A stretch of 64,000 nt of DNA, taken from contig NC_039492.1 of the NCBI RefSeq assembly GCF_003590095.1, positions 868,001 through 932,000 of the forward strand, written 5' to 3'. This DNA comes from Trichoplusia ni (taxonomy: Eukaryota > Arthropoda > Insecta > Lepidoptera > Noctuidae). The position numbers were made by a program, and so were the translations under genes. The notes beneath the pieces were generated by a model that had not been told where the DNA came from, did no database searches, and saw only the letters and a list, made by a program, of their open reading frames with translations. The stretch's first letter is position 1, and every line of letters begins with the position of its first letter. Shown in pieces: positions 47,101-62,100 of this stretch.

Positions 47101-50100
47101 TTATGCGTACTTCTTTGAGGTACTTATATATTTTTAAATGTTTATTTATGTAGCTGCGATAGCCTAGAGGTAAAAGCATAGGACTGCAATTTCATACGCA
47201 CTGTAGCAGTATTTCTACATTTTACTGTGTCAAAGGTCTTGAGTTCGATCCCAAGGCATGCATTTAGGATGAATGATTAACATTGAATAATCAAGAATCA
47301 TTTAGCTTGCTAGCTGCCTGCATGAATTTGACATTTATATTCAACTTTATATTTTTCTTATTCGCTACTAAGGTCGTATTATAAAATTTTGACTGGTCGT
47401 TAAAATATCACTCTGCGTACTCGAGGTCGTGGGTTCGATTTAAACCGGAAATATTTGTGTGAAGATTACTATAATTTGTTCCTCCACGTACTTAAAAATG
47501 TAACTCGTACGGAGTATGAAATAAGCTTTGCTCACTTTGACACTAGATGGCGTTGTATGCGTATGTGAAATAGTATTATTAAGGCCCTAACCTATACACT
47601 CAACATAGTTGTCCATTGCCATTTGACCATAAAATTCGACCGCGATCTATTTAAATTCCTTTTATAATTAAACTTTAGTAAAGTCAGAGTCCTATCAAGT
47701 GTAAAGTCGATCGATATTGAATAGTCAGTTATATATAAACTAGTCAGTCTAGATCTCCGGGCTACAGCGGAAATGAACCAGTGGCCTTCGGAAAACGTTT
47801 CTGTTTAGGATATGTAGGTACTGCTCGCAGTGTGCAGTACCGATGCGGATCCCGCCATTACGCTAATAGAAAACTAAACGATTTTAAGTGCTATGTAAAA
47901 TATGCTGCACGTGACCGTTTGGTGTTATTGTTGTTTAGCTAGAAATTCGTTGAGTTTAAATTGTTCAAACAAATAAAAAAAAATACACTCACAAAGGGAA
48001 AGTTCGAAGCACAGTCTGTTCTGTTCTGTTGTGTTCTGTTCTGTTCTGTTTATCTACTTTAGAAAGAGATAAAGTTTGTAATTTAATAAGTCAAAGGTAA
48101 TTACTATACAATACTTCATTATAACCATTTAACCTAATAAAAATCATAACAACATTTTGCAAAATTCCAGTAATCAATAAACTCTACCTATTCATGTCAT
48201 TGCCAGAACCCGCATTAGCATTTACATACAGAATCATAAAAACTAAACAGTACAACATAAAATTGGTACTTGTAAGTACCATTTACCGTACACTTATGGG
48301 ATATAAGTGGGTGTACTTGTACTATTTACCGTACTATAAGTGGGTACAGGGTTCGTACTGTTACACAACGCCGTCATCTCCAGTGTATGATGTCTTGTCG
48401 TGAGGCAACGTTCTCGTGTGCTAATGACATGTCAACGGTACCTTCTGCTTATGTAAGCACTGTTCTACTGTGTCCTAAAGAAAACAGTGGCTTAGTAACG
48501 AAAGGCGTAATCATATGTGGCGTTTCTATGGTTTCATTATACACCTTTTAGCAGACTTCAAAGTCAAATTTTAATTACCGCTTTTGTGCACTGGTAGTGG
48601 ACAACTTTGTTAAAATGGGAATGAGAATGAAAGATGTGAGCCCTTAAACTAATTTATATATTTTTTGTAATTCTTTATAGAAAACGTGTGTGTTCCACTC
48701 TTGTTAGATGCAGACGGGTTATTGAAAGACTCTTAACAATTTTCGCTACTGTCTTTTGTGTTATTTATTTTTGACAGAAATGATTATTTGATTTGCTTCA
48801 AATAATGACTAAAGCGTTGAGGATTATAGTTTTTGGACGTCGGCGTTCTTCAATACGAATTTGTAATTCTTGTGGAAGATGGCCATCAATGCAAACTCGG
48901 AATATGTATGCGCAATGCATAATACGCTCAGACGTGCCTGTACGTGTCTACCTAGTAAATTGCTTTGCAGAAATCGATTTCTATGATGGCTATGCAGAAT
49001 TAGTGTAGCAATACCAGCTAATGTATTTTTTTCTTAAAATAAACAAAATGTTTAATCCTTCCTATTGAGGAGATGAATATTTAACAACTCTTTTGATTTA
49101 TGATCATAAAACCATTGTGCAACTGTTTATAATCTGACAATCTTTGAGGCAGTAAATTTTGAGATCGAACAGTACAGCCAATCGATTAAGAATAACGAAA
49201 TTATTTTATAACAGTTTTATTGGTAAATGAAGGAAGACTGCACAATAAAATTTTATAGCTGCAGTCTTATGGAGAATCTTGACTTGTTTTCAACTTATAT
49301 CATCGCTCATCTCAGGAATTATCATTCCAATTTGAAACAAAAAACTCAAGTCAAATCTCTCAAATCTTGTAAGTTTGCTTGTTATATCCTATTATTTCAG
49401 GAAGACTACGCTATGATTAACGCAAAGAAGTATGAAATAGGTTTTAAAAATGAGAAGAAGATGCCTTATATATGTACTCTAAAACTATTGATGCGATTGA
49501 AACAAAAATTACTTATAGATGTGTTCATATCGATGGCCGCATCCAATAAACGTTTAAGAGTCATTACACAATTATTATTTTTGTTGCTCTTTTGGTCCCG
49601 CTCCCTCCTCTGCCTACTAATTAAAAAAAAACATAAATGAGCCTACAATAGCATGAACGCTATTGTAGGCCCATTTGGGACCTATGGGCGCATTTTTCTT
49701 ATCAAGGGCATAGTGTATATGTTTGTGCTGTTTATATAAAGCCAAGTGCCACTGACGAAGACTATATGAACCTTTTTATCAAAATTGAAAGTTTTATACA
49801 TGATTTAAACAATGATATTAGGTGATTTAAATTTAAACAGTGCTTCTTCAAACATGAAATTCCTTTTTTCTTTTAAAGCACGAGACTAACTTGTCTTCAA
49901 AGAGCTCACTTACTCCACTAAACAGTTTGCAGCACATTGAACAAGTATAAGTACATGTGGAATGGCCCCCACTGTTCTAAAACTCCCATTACTGCCAACA
50001 TACGCAATTTATAGAATGAATCAATCATGTTCTTGTGTTGTTACACATAGCGTGATGATGGTTTTTTAATGTGTAAGCTGTGATGTTGCGTGGCTGTTGC

Positions 50101-53100
50101 GTGGCTGTTGCGTAGTGACCAAGTTACCATCAAAGTACAGTGCAGTGGTAGCCCAGTGGTTTATGTCACCACTCCAAGCCAACTGAGCGGGACGGGACGA
50201 GAATTCGTTTGATCTTAAGCTGGTTCTGATTCGGGTGTGTTTGTGAATGTCAATTGAAAAAATCTTTTTTATTTTTTGGATTTTGTTTAACAAACGGCTT
50301 GAAATAAGAAATAGAATAATATCTTTAATACTTGTTAGTTAGAGAGAAATCGTTAGAAGAAGAATATTACAGAATTTTTGAAACTCTTATCACCCAACAC
50401 GAGCGATGCTTGCACCGGAGCTCCAATTCCGCTATTCACAATTGCCGATGAATTAATGGAAACTAGCACTATTCGTATTATTCTTAGCATATTCCCAACA
50501 CAATATATTTGCAAATTCAGTTCAGGGCGGAACAATGTCTATCAATAGGTACAATGAATTTCCAATTATTGTGTTGGCAAAATGCTTACGAGAATAGGAA
50601 TAGTTTCAAATTCAATCCCATTGACAGTCATTGTCAGAATTGGTGCCCAGAAATCTACCTGTTAGTTGATAGTGTTGACTTCAGACCACAACCTTGTCTG
50701 CTTCAGATCTATTTACAACCAGCATTACTTTTGTTGTTACTCCGTGTTTTGTGGTTACCAACCACGGCTTATTACTAAGCTGACGGATGCGGTCGTAGAC
50801 CTTGCAGTTTGGATCTTTTAACGGATTCAAATTCGTGACAAGGTCGGCTTTAATTAAAGAAACGAGATTTAATTAGAGAATTAGTTTAAGAAGAGAGGTT
50901 AATTAGAGTCGTCAACAAAACAGAATGAATTATAAAACTTAAAAACAGGAGGTAGGTAATCAAAGTGTAACTAAAAACCAAACTGATCAAGTGCGAGTCG
51001 GCTCCGTGACACAGAGGGTTTTACTCAAACATGCGACACAGAAAAACAAATCGTTTGGTTGACAAATTTTTTGGGGCTCAAAATTATTTGATACCTACTT
51101 GACTCCCTTTGTATTTAGTATTTGTTGTTATAGCAGCAATAGCAACAAATTATCTAAAAATGTTCATTGTCTAGCTGTCCCGGTTCATGAGATACAGCTT
51201 AGTGACAGAGGGATGAAGAGACAGGCGTAGCCTCGATAGTGTTAGATTTCTATTATTTATACACTTATAATATAGTTCCTAATCTTGTTTTATGTCTAGA
51301 TCAAGGTTAGGTTTAAATGTTAGTTGATTGCCTCTAGAATACCTATGGAATATTTAAAATAGATTTTGAATTAGGTATAATTATACAGGAAGCTGACTAT
51401 GAAACTAAAATTCCAACCAAAGCGATTCTCTAACTAAACCTCAACTTATCAGTTAATTAGGAAACCAGGTAAATCCAACCGTTATAGGTAAACAACAAAA
51501 GACCATGGCAAGGAGCGAGTGAAGCAATTTGAATTGGTCTAGAAAATGAAGCGGTATCGATAAAATGAAATTATACGGTTACCTGACTGGCGGAAGAGAA
51601 ATTACAATATCTAAAAATAAAATCAAGCCGCGTGCGCTAGCTAAGTCGTGGCAAAACAAACGACTCCTTGCAACAATTAAACGGCGAGATTTGTCCACAA
51701 TGTTGGAGGTTCTCCAGGGCTAGGGCAGGGGCTCTGCTGGCCGATCAATGAATGGAAATTTGATTAAAGTGCCACTTCTCGAATTCTCATTCATCCATAT
51801 TATGGAAACCATATTGCAAATTCATTGGATTGACCGCCAGATTGAATTGTAACACGTTTCTACTTTTTATTTTTATAACTGTAAATAATGATTTCTCATG
51901 TATGAGTAGTCACGTAACAACGCACTCTTTTTGTAACATCTAACCAAATGTCAAATGCACTTAATGCAGTTTACAAAAACAGCAGACCGACATTTATTCG
52001 TCTTTCAGAATTTTGAAATTTTGAGCTAAAGGCCAACTTTGATTCGGCTTTGTCATACTTTTTAATTGTGATCCCCACAAGTGAGAGAATGTTATTTTAC
52101 TACGTATCATTATTTTTATGAAAGAAAACTAAGGATATAAATTTTTAAATAACAGACGTACAAATTGGAAACTTTTGTTGAACAAAGTCACAACCATGAA
52201 ACCGTAGTTTGCTTACCGACAAAAAGAATATTGTATAACAATAAACAAACTTCCGCCATGTTTAAAAAAGTTATGTCACTTTTTTTCTGGCTATAAATGA
52301 CAACCAGAGCATTGAACAGTCAGCATTAAAAAGTTTGACCTACAATTGTCTATGGCCGTCGCAATCGTAAAATGAGCATGACTTGACAAAATATATAGGT
52401 TTCAAATAACGTTTTGTTATTGAAACGAATGAGTTATTGGCAACGTTTGTATAATGTGTGTTTGTGATGGCGACATAAGTTGCCGAAAGTAATGTTCTGT
52501 TGAAGTGGTGACCTCCGTAGTATGCAGTAAGTTCTTAGACATTCATTAGGATGTGGAAACAACTATTGTTAATTGTAAGTGCTTCACACGCTCCATGATC
52601 TATTAGTCTAGCTATCTACAATAATTTTGAAAGATAATTATGTAACACAAAATTTTCATGTAATCTATGCTTCTATACTAATATATAAAGCTGAAGAGTT
52701 TGTCTCACCTCAGGAATTTTAATTTTAATTTTTTTAATTCAAATTGAAAAAATCTTTTTGTGTTGAATAGACCATTTGTTGAGGAAGGTTTTAGGTTTTA
52801 AACCAGCACGCTGCGACTAATAGTGAAGATACAATGGAAAATGTGGAAAAAACGGGGAAAAATATTAATCTTCGAGGCTTTCGTTCAAAAATTCCTAACT
52901 TATATATTCTAACTACGCGGAAGAAATCGCGGGCAACAGCTAGTTGTATTATACTTTTTTATACTTTATGACCATGTATGTAGGTATTCTTCCAATTAAA
53001 AATCACTTGATATTAATTTTATTATGCGCAAACCACATCTTGATTTATCATAAAAACCTTATGCGTTAATAGTATGATTTTATAGTCGTATTTTATTACT

Positions 53101-56100
53101 GTGTTGTTTATTCAAGTAGGTATGCTAATTTATTATACGCAAATAAATTCTATAACCGTGTAAAAACGACCGTGTAAATTTAAATTATTTAAATATTTTA
53201 AATCAATGAAAACATTTACAATCGTGTAGATATATCTAATTACGTAAGTACGAAGGTACTGCATTGTTCGCGCTAAAATTTTAAATGTTTTGTTGAAGCA
53301 TTTAATAACATTTTTTTTTAATTTTACCTGTCTTTTCTTATATATATTTTACAATAGCTAACGAACATAAGACAAGTTTAAACGATAATTAAAATGCAGC
53401 AAAATTTGACATTCTAAAGTTTTAGTAAAAGCAGATATAGCTCTGGCGGTTGAAGGCGGTCATGTTCCATATTCAAAACTTTGAAATGTCAATCTATGGT
53501 GTCGAAACTTTTTTATGGCCCTGGACCTTCCCTCGCTCAGCCTATCAAAACCGTTTATTGCAAAGCGTTTGTAACGTCGTTTACAGGTGTTTTGGTAATC
53601 TTTGTCGCCGCAAGCTATGATTATAACAATTTCTTTTATGGTTGAGTATTTTAGTTTAAGCGTATAATTTATATAAGTACCATAAGGTCAGCGTCGCCAG
53701 GTTTTTTTTTGACAAGTCGGGACTTGGTACTTTTTAAGTGAAAATAGTGGGATTTTTCCGTCTGAAGCGGGGCATAGTAAAAAGACTTTTTATTTGACTT
53801 ACAATTACGTTTGTTGATGTGATTAAGGTTGATAATTGCTTAGCAGGAATTTGGTAAGTTAAAATGCGTGTGTTCTTTAAGACGGTTTATTTGCGACTAG
53901 CTGGTGGGGACATGCGACGTGCTTTACAAATCAGTGTACCTAGTTAACAATATAGATATAACAACGTTGATGTTTTGATGTTCGATAGTGTAACTTAACT
54001 CTGCGAAAAATGTATCGAGTTTTTTTTAGATTCGTACTTTGTATGTATCCGCCCCGGGCGACGGTGAACCACGTTACGCCACTGGTTTCAAACAATAGTC
54101 TATGAATCCTACGAAAGGCGTACGGTCAAGTTCTCTCCGAAAAGCGGGACTGAGACTGTCCCGCGCGGGACATTAAAATTTGATTTAAAAATCGGGACGT
54201 GTTAATATGTTTTTTTTTGTTATAAATTCTACAAATAGTTTCTAAACTAAGTAAGTTTATGTTTGAACAAAAAGTCTCTTTAAAAAAAACCTTTTTGTAA
54301 TGTCTTTTAAAATATCAGTAAAATTCGCTAGTATTACACAACTTTTAACATGTTTGTTAATCTGTTACCCACACATTTAATTGAAAGTTATTGACAGACG
54401 GACGGATCTACAATGTTACGTTGCTGTTACGAAAGCTATCGACAACAAGGTCGAATATACAGGTAGGGAGGCATGGATCTTGACCTATTGTGATATAATG
54501 TGTGTAGGGTCAAGAAAAAAAGAAAAAGGAGGCACGAGTCTATGAACTCTTTGTTCTCTATGGTCTCCATTGGTCAGGCGCTGCCTAACCCATTGCGAGC
54601 CTCCGGACGTAAGGTCTTAACAAAATGATCGGCGTACTTGCTACTTACCGTAGCAAATCGAACTTCGTGAAAAATCTATCGAGCTTTTTGTTAGATAGTC
54701 TTAGTTATGAATTAATTAACTAACTTACTTCGGGTCCCTGGGGCGCGAGGCCCCTGCAAGAGCGAGGCCCCGGGCGATTGCCCCGTTCGCCACCCCCTAA
54801 GGCCGCCACTGCCGTTGCTTAGCGTAGAAGCAGTATAAATGATTGTTGAATATTGAGATTATAAAATTATGGTGACAATTTGATTTTTTTAAGATTTATT
54901 TATTTAACAATTCTGCCACAATTCAATTGTGGTCGTACAAAAAGAAAGAAAATTACAAAGTTATAAAAATAATACACCTGTATAATAAATAAAAAACATT
55001 GTAAATATTGGATAAAACTTGTTGCATAAAACATTTAGAAACCACAACGATCACAGTAGAATTCTGAAAGACTGATCAATAAATTAAATATATTATCGAA
55101 ATAAATTAAAAACTGTGACCTGTTTACGGCAAGTTAAAAACATCATGGTCTGTCTAAAAACTTGTTTTTCTAGTCCAAGGTTTGTTTTGCCTTAAGGATA
55201 TCCTACAATGCCAAATTTTAGCGGTTAAGCTTGTTTGTTTGACCTTATAAAGTTAAACTGGTCATTTTCGATCGATGATTTAATTTTCGTTTATTCATAA
55301 CTGGTGTTGATCACAAGGTAATAGTTTAAAATGTCGTAATACCAAGCGCTGCCGTTACAGATCTAGGAATATCATGGCTTAACTTTGATGTAATAGAAGA
55401 TGAGATATGAGTACAAAAGAAAACTAATACATTTTACAATTTAACAGTATTTGAAGGACACCTGTGACTGATGGACAATCTTCTAATATATAAAATTCCC
55501 GTGTCACGATGTTAGTTACCGTACTCCTCCGAAACGGTTCGACCGATTCTTATGAAATTTTGTATGCATATTGGGTAGGTCTGAGAATAGAACAACATCT
55601 ATTTTTCATACCCCTAAGTGACAAGGGTTGCCCACACTAAAATATATTTTTTTATTTTTTGGACGAATATTTTTGTTTTTACTTTTTTTAAATGTAGCAT
55701 TAAAAATACATCCAACTAGATATAATTTATCAGGCAAAACGACGTTTGCTGGGTCAGCTAGTATATTATAATTGTTGTAATGACATACTATTGGGGGATG
55801 AGGATGGGGAACTCTAGGTATTCCCTATATAACCTAGCTTTGGAAATGGCACTTATAAACCAAAAGCATTTAGTGACGGTCATATTCTCATAGTAGTCAG
55901 ATAGGAAATGTCCATCGGTCTTAAAAAAAGACAATTAAAAGTGATGATAATATATATCCTACTTGCAGAATAAGTGATTTCATTTCATTTAGGGGTCTCT
56001 AGAATTCTATTGATTTGATAACATCTCATGATCAAAAAAAGCCTACACAAAAAACCTAAAAGCAACACACTGATAAAAATCACCTGTGTAAATTGCAACA

Positions 56101-59100
56101 AGTTATCTAAATATAAATTATATATTCATAAGTGAGAGCCGACAGAGAGTAAGACAGACAGAAGAGCCTCTGTAACAGGGTTCCATTTATACCATTCGAG
56201 TTCTATGGCTTTTACCCTTTTGATCCATTAAATAAACAAACAATAATAAAACTTAAACAAACTTGAGCGCCTAAAAGTAATTCGACAAATTACATGGATA
56301 TATGTTCCGCTGACTGCATAAATATTCAATTGTTCTCAAGACCATACTCGCGGAGATTAGCCTTGAACTTACCTACTAGCGTATAAATTCGAATTAAGAA
56401 ACCTAATTGCCCATTTCAAACAATATGATATTTCAAATTGTCTGAGAATCATATTAGTCGGAGGAAATCGCCTGTGATAATGGTAGCTCGTTGGCGTTCC
56501 GCGTTCTATAATTAATATTCTCGTAAGATTTTTAGATCTTACCGCTTTTTATTATGCTTGTTTTCGTATAAAAATACTACTGTTTCACTACACTTCTTTA
56601 ACTTCTAAAACGCGATGTAAAGGGTTCTTGCAAATGGTCCAAAAAAAGAATTGGTCACCCATTAAATTTTTGAATGCCGGAAACTGCAACCACGTTTAAC
56701 CTCGATTTTTATCTTTTTTATGTGTTATAGCAACCACAGATATCATTTATAAAGTTTGCGGTAGGGCTTCTTGGACTGGTTTCGGAAACACTGATTGAAA
56801 TGTGACACGTAAATGTTCAGTATAAAAAGTACATGACAAGTATTGCGAAACCAGACCAATGCCCCGATTCTGCTACAATGGCTGATGAATGACTTTCATG
56901 CTTAGGAGAATATGAATTGGCACTAGGTAGAAAAAAACTTAGATGGTTGGAAATTCAGTAAGGGGCGGAAAACTCACAATCAATACCATGAAGACCAATT
57001 ATTTTGTTGGCAATGCATGGCATGTTAAGAAAAAGTGTAAAATTTAATTCAATTTCCATTCATTCACCGGCCATTGTAAATGGCGGAGTTAGGGGGCGAT
57101 AGCAGTCTTTTGGTGACCTAAAGGTACCAGATTTATCATCTTCTGAAAATCTGGGATGTATAATCAATCAATCATCACCACGCCAAAACCACTGCACGCG
57201 TCATGTCGCGAGTTCGATCCTCGCGTAGGACAAGCATTTGTGTGATCCACAAATGCATGTTCTGAGTCTGGGTGTCATTGTGCATGTGATTTGTATGTTT
57301 GTAAAACCCCCCGCGATACAAGGATTAAATTCCTTAGTGCGGGAGTAAAAAAAAAATATCCTACGGAATCAAGATATCAGATGCATCTCACGCTTGGCTT
57401 TTCTCAATTACCTATTAATTTCATGATGACCGGTTTCAACGGAAGAAGATATAAAACTATAGAAGTGATTGTCGAGGACGTTTTACTGTTTACACTAAAA
57501 TTGCTACATCACAGTAAGATAGACGAATGTAGGAAAGCTGACCTTTACATTCTTAACTTTTAGATCGGTTTTACAGCAAGGATAACAAAAGAGAGAGAAC
57601 TGTTTGCAATATTACCAAACAAGTTGAAGTGCGAACGTCACTATTTGCATTATTATCTACCAAGTTGAGGTCTGAACCTCATAATGTTCTTAGTCAACTT
57701 TGTTACAATAACTTAGTTATTTTTCTGTTTACTGATATTTATTGCGTATTTATTGAGGTTTCCCGATTTTTTTCGATCATTGAAGGAAGCCGGTGTCCAA
57801 ACCTAAAACAAGAAATATCAGGAAAATTTTGCCTCGCGCAGTGCTTTCAGGCAGTATCTAGCTGATATGCTAATATTATTTATTTAACTCCATGTATAGA
57901 TGATTTTTCTATGCTGCGAAAAGCACTTCCTCCAATCCTCGATCTTATTTAAAGTGCTGATTTATATACTTATTTAGAAACTTCTTATATATTCCAGTGG
58001 TGACGGGAGCGACGGACGGGATCGGCAAGCAGTACGCGCTGGAGCTGGCGCGGCGCGGCATCAACGTGGTCATCATCAGCCGGAACCCTGACAAGCTGAG
58101 GGCCACGGCCAGCGAGATCGGTCAGTACAATACAGAAAATACCTGGCAATATACTACAAGGGCCGTCATCACGGTTTCCCATAGTTTTCATATTAGGTAT
58201 ATGTTTTATGGAGGCTTGCCACACACGGCTTCCGTCATCGCATGCTTCTTCACATTAAACTGATTAAGGAACTGGAAATATGCGCGCGACCCGGCGACCC
58301 CTGTGTCAATAGACTCAGGCTTTATTTTAAATACTGCTTCGGTACAAAGAAAAAAATAATACTTAACTAAGTTCTTACAAAATAATATAATTTTATCTTA
58401 TAATCTGTCATTCATGTGTAATTAAGTAAGCTATATACAATTTCACAGTGTTAAATATTTACAGTATAATCATTTGCTATATACAAACACCAAGTTCTTA
58501 AACTACGTTCAGGTTAAGACAGTTATCTGAGGACCGCCATTTTTTTTTTGTTTTTTTTTTTTTTGCGAAAATTGTTCTTGTCCTTGCATAATATTCAATA
58601 TCTGACCGGGGGATTCACGGAAAAAAGTCTGCAAATGTCTGCAAACGCCATGACGTTTTCTAAGTTTTAAAGGTTCGAGAGTTTTGTTTTTAGTCGTTTT
58701 GTGAAACTAATTCTAAAACTTCGCACGCCTATGAGAGGACTTTTAAATATAGTCCCAACATGGTTGTTACAGTATATAAGTAAGTACATGATAAAGTAAC
58801 AGCATAATAAAGTTTAACTGCTTATGAGGTAAACGAAGAACTGTTTAGTATTATTTCTACTTACAATGTTAACTTAAGTCTTGTAGATAAAAGACAAGTA
58901 AAGGACGTCTTGTTTATGTAATAACTAGCTGTTGTCCGCGTTTCAGCCCGCTGCAGACCGAAAAGATCCCACAGGAACATAGAATTGGGATAAAAACTGT
59001 TCTATGTGTTAATCCTGATTTTAAACTAATTGTGTACTAAGTTTCGTTTAAATTCATCCATTGGTTTCTGCGTGGAGAAGGAACAAACATCCATACTTAT

Positions 59101-62100
59101 AGACTTTCGCGTTTATAAAATTACTAGCTGTTGTCCGCGACTTCGTCCCCGTGGGTAGAAGATATAAGTTATGATTTATACCTACCCTATTTTTTTTATT
59201 TATTGTATCTTCGCTCCTATTAGTCGCAGCGTGATGGTTTATAGCCTAAAGCCTTCCTCGATGAATGGTCGATTCAACACAAAAAGAATTTTTCAATTTG
59301 GACCAGTAGTTCCTGAGATTAGCGCGTTCAAACAAACAAACAAACTCTTCAGCTTTATATATTAGTATAGATAGGTAGGATTAGTGGGATAAAAATGAAT
59401 ATGTTGGCCTTCCATACCTGCTCAAACCAATTATCTGGATTCAACACAATTTTGTTCTTGATAAAATGTAGTCGGGTTCCTGTTATATCTTCTGCGGCTG
59501 CCCACACCAAAGGATAACGAAAAAAATACAATAAACAACTGAATATTTGTTACTATGTAGGTTTTGTTCATTTGGGTTGGGTGCAGCTTATACAGGCCCG
59601 TCCCGTGGTCGAGCCTATCGATACAGGTGCATAATTACAATTCTCAAAAGCTTTTGACTTGTTGGGCCAACTATCCACTACAAATAACTTGTCAGCAGCC
59701 AACATATTCGCAAACTGCGGAGCTAGCGACATCCATAACAAGATTACAAACAGCACTCGTTTGTGGGACAACGAAAGTTGGCAAACGCATCTCCGTGAGA
59801 ACGTTACGACAATGCGTCATTAGCTACATGTCACAATAGTGCTGGACCCCGGCACGACCCATACGGTCGCTATTGTTCAGAACACGTACACCGATTGTTT
59901 TTCGTTATTGTGAAATGATTTTGATGGTCTGTATGGTTCAATTTGGATAACGACCTCAGATTGTTCGGAGAATTATGCAATTGATACTTACTGTAACGCT
60001 GTTGTTTCATTAAACTTTTAAAACGAACGTATTCCTTCTTTGTAAAGATTGATGTTTCTTTATTATTTCAAACATCATCATTTTGAATGAAAAATCAGCG
60101 TAAAGATTTCATTTTGTTTATACGAGTCTCCTCTGCCTCTTATCCCTTTCATCCATCCTATACGGATCTTTTTCATATCGTCTGCCCATGTCATCCTCGG
60201 CTCAATTTCTGGTAATCATGCCTTAAATTCTATTGAACCTAACGCTCTTCTTATTAAGACGATGAAATCTGGTCCACCTAAAATTTACCCAAATCGGCCA
60301 CCTATATAAGCTTATTCTGAGTCAACAATAATCATGTCAGTTTAACCTATTTCAGAGAAAGAACACAGTGTGAAGACGAAGATCGTTGTAGCGGACTTCA
60401 GTAAGGGCGCCGAAGTGTACCCGCACATCGAGGAGGAGCTCAAGGACATTCCCGTCGGTATACTAGGTCAGTACACTAATATTAGGAAACCAGGGTCTTG
60501 GGATTATATGTACGCTTCTATCCAACATGTTTGGTTTTGTGGAATCAACTGAAACTGCACCCGTTGTCTCAAACTGCAAACTTGTATTTTTGCCACTGCC
60601 CATACCTTATGAAATAAGATTTATAAAATAAAAAGTAGTAAAGTTTGCTCAGCTAAGTTTAAGGACAATTTCAACACAGTAATCGCAAATTGTAAAACAA
60701 GTAAGTTTAACGCAAGAAGTTTTATTTTAGCACTTCTTTTTATATTTGTTGCTATCGTTAAATAAAATAAATCTAAAATTTTCGTCCATAAAACAAAAAA
60801 AGAAACAAAATGCAAAAAAGAAACGCAAATATAGCTTCTCAAAACGATTGCTAAACGAAGAACAACTTGATTTCAGTCAACAACGTAGGCATGAACTACG
60901 ACTACCCGATGCCTCTGTGCGAGACGTCCCCCTCCAAGTGCTGGGACCTGATCAACGTGAACTGCGGCGCGGTGACGGCGCTGACGCGGCTGCTGCTGCC
61001 GGGCATGGTGGCGCGCGGCGCGGGGGCCGTCGTCAACGTGTCCTCGGGGTCCGAGCTGCAGCCGCTGCCGCTCATGACTGTGTATGCTGCCACTAAGGTA
61101 ACATTCTTAATAAATTCCAGAATGGAAGAAAAGAAAAAGAAAATTAATCCGTCCAAAATTTATTTGCGCATTAATTTACGGTGTCTGTAACGGAACTCTT
61201 CCGAAACGGCTCGACCGATTCTTATGGTAAACATATTCGGTAGATCTGAGAATCACACATCACTCCCTCATATAAATCGTCTTTTATATAATAATCTTTG
61301 TCCCAATCTATTTTTGAGTTGCCACTCGTGGATAAGTCGTATCAATGGGATCTGTGATGATTCCTGAAAATCGTGCGAAAGCTATATAATATTAAACACC
61401 AGAATGTCACTGTAGAATTTCTATCCTTGCTATATCCATCACATCCAACACCCTTGCTCAGCACTTCACCGTGAAGAAACCAGCACACAAAAGATTTTTT
61501 TAAGTTCAATATTTTTTGCGTCAACTTTGACCAAGTGAGAAGCACAAAAACCTTTAACTTTCTTCCGGCTTCCAGGCCTACGTGCACAGCTTCACGCACG
61601 CCATCCGCGAGGAGTACTCGTCGCTGGGCATCCACATCCAGCACCTGGCGCCGCTGTTCGTGTCCACCAAGATCAACGCGTTCTCGGCGCGGCTGCTGGC
61701 CGGCAACGTGCTGGTGCCCGACGCCGCCACGTACGCGAGGCACGCCGTGGCCACGCTCGGCCGCCAGCGGGACACTACCGGATACTGGCTGCATGGGATA
61801 CAGGTAATAATGATAATGATGGTTGTACAAGATTTTACTTTTTTCGTATCTTTGAAATCGACACCCGCACTAACGAAGTAACCTTTGTGTCGCGGTATGT
61901 TGCACAAATATTCAAGTCACCTGCTCATGACACACACATTCAGAATAAGCATTCGTGGGCCTCACGAAGACTGCCCATCTATCTGTACCTTTGTCCGTAA
62001 TCAAATCTTGCAAGTTGAAACTATGCGTGAGAAAACCAGAATAATATTGCTTTCTGATGACACGGCGCAGATCTGACGTTGGACCTCGAAGGTGCGACTA

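Larger units (their letters stand above)
44329..57997 (+). other. HSDL1-like intron 1 (13.7 kb)
   Basis: Repeat-rich and without any coding exon I can support. Open frames such as 49227-49640 show no family signature. The recognised repeats are listed separately; much of 47500-50000 and 52000-57000 is AT-rich sequence with nothing identifiable. Confidence 0.5.

Noticed and set aside
49227..49640. 137-codon plus-strand open frame
   Set aside because: Lys/Leu-rich composition in AT-rich DNA, no family motif and no promoter or splice context; probably repeat-derived chance frame.
43434..57220. Several GGTTCGA/GTTCGAT motifs suggesting tRNA genes
   Set aside because: Only A- and B-box remnants are present. 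No complete cloverleaf or matching acceptor stem was found, and they share a common 3' body, so they are tRNA-derived SINEs.
59564..59839. 91-codon plus-strand frame in an HSDL1-like intron
   Set aside because: No similarity to the dehydrogenase and no flanking splice sites in phase.
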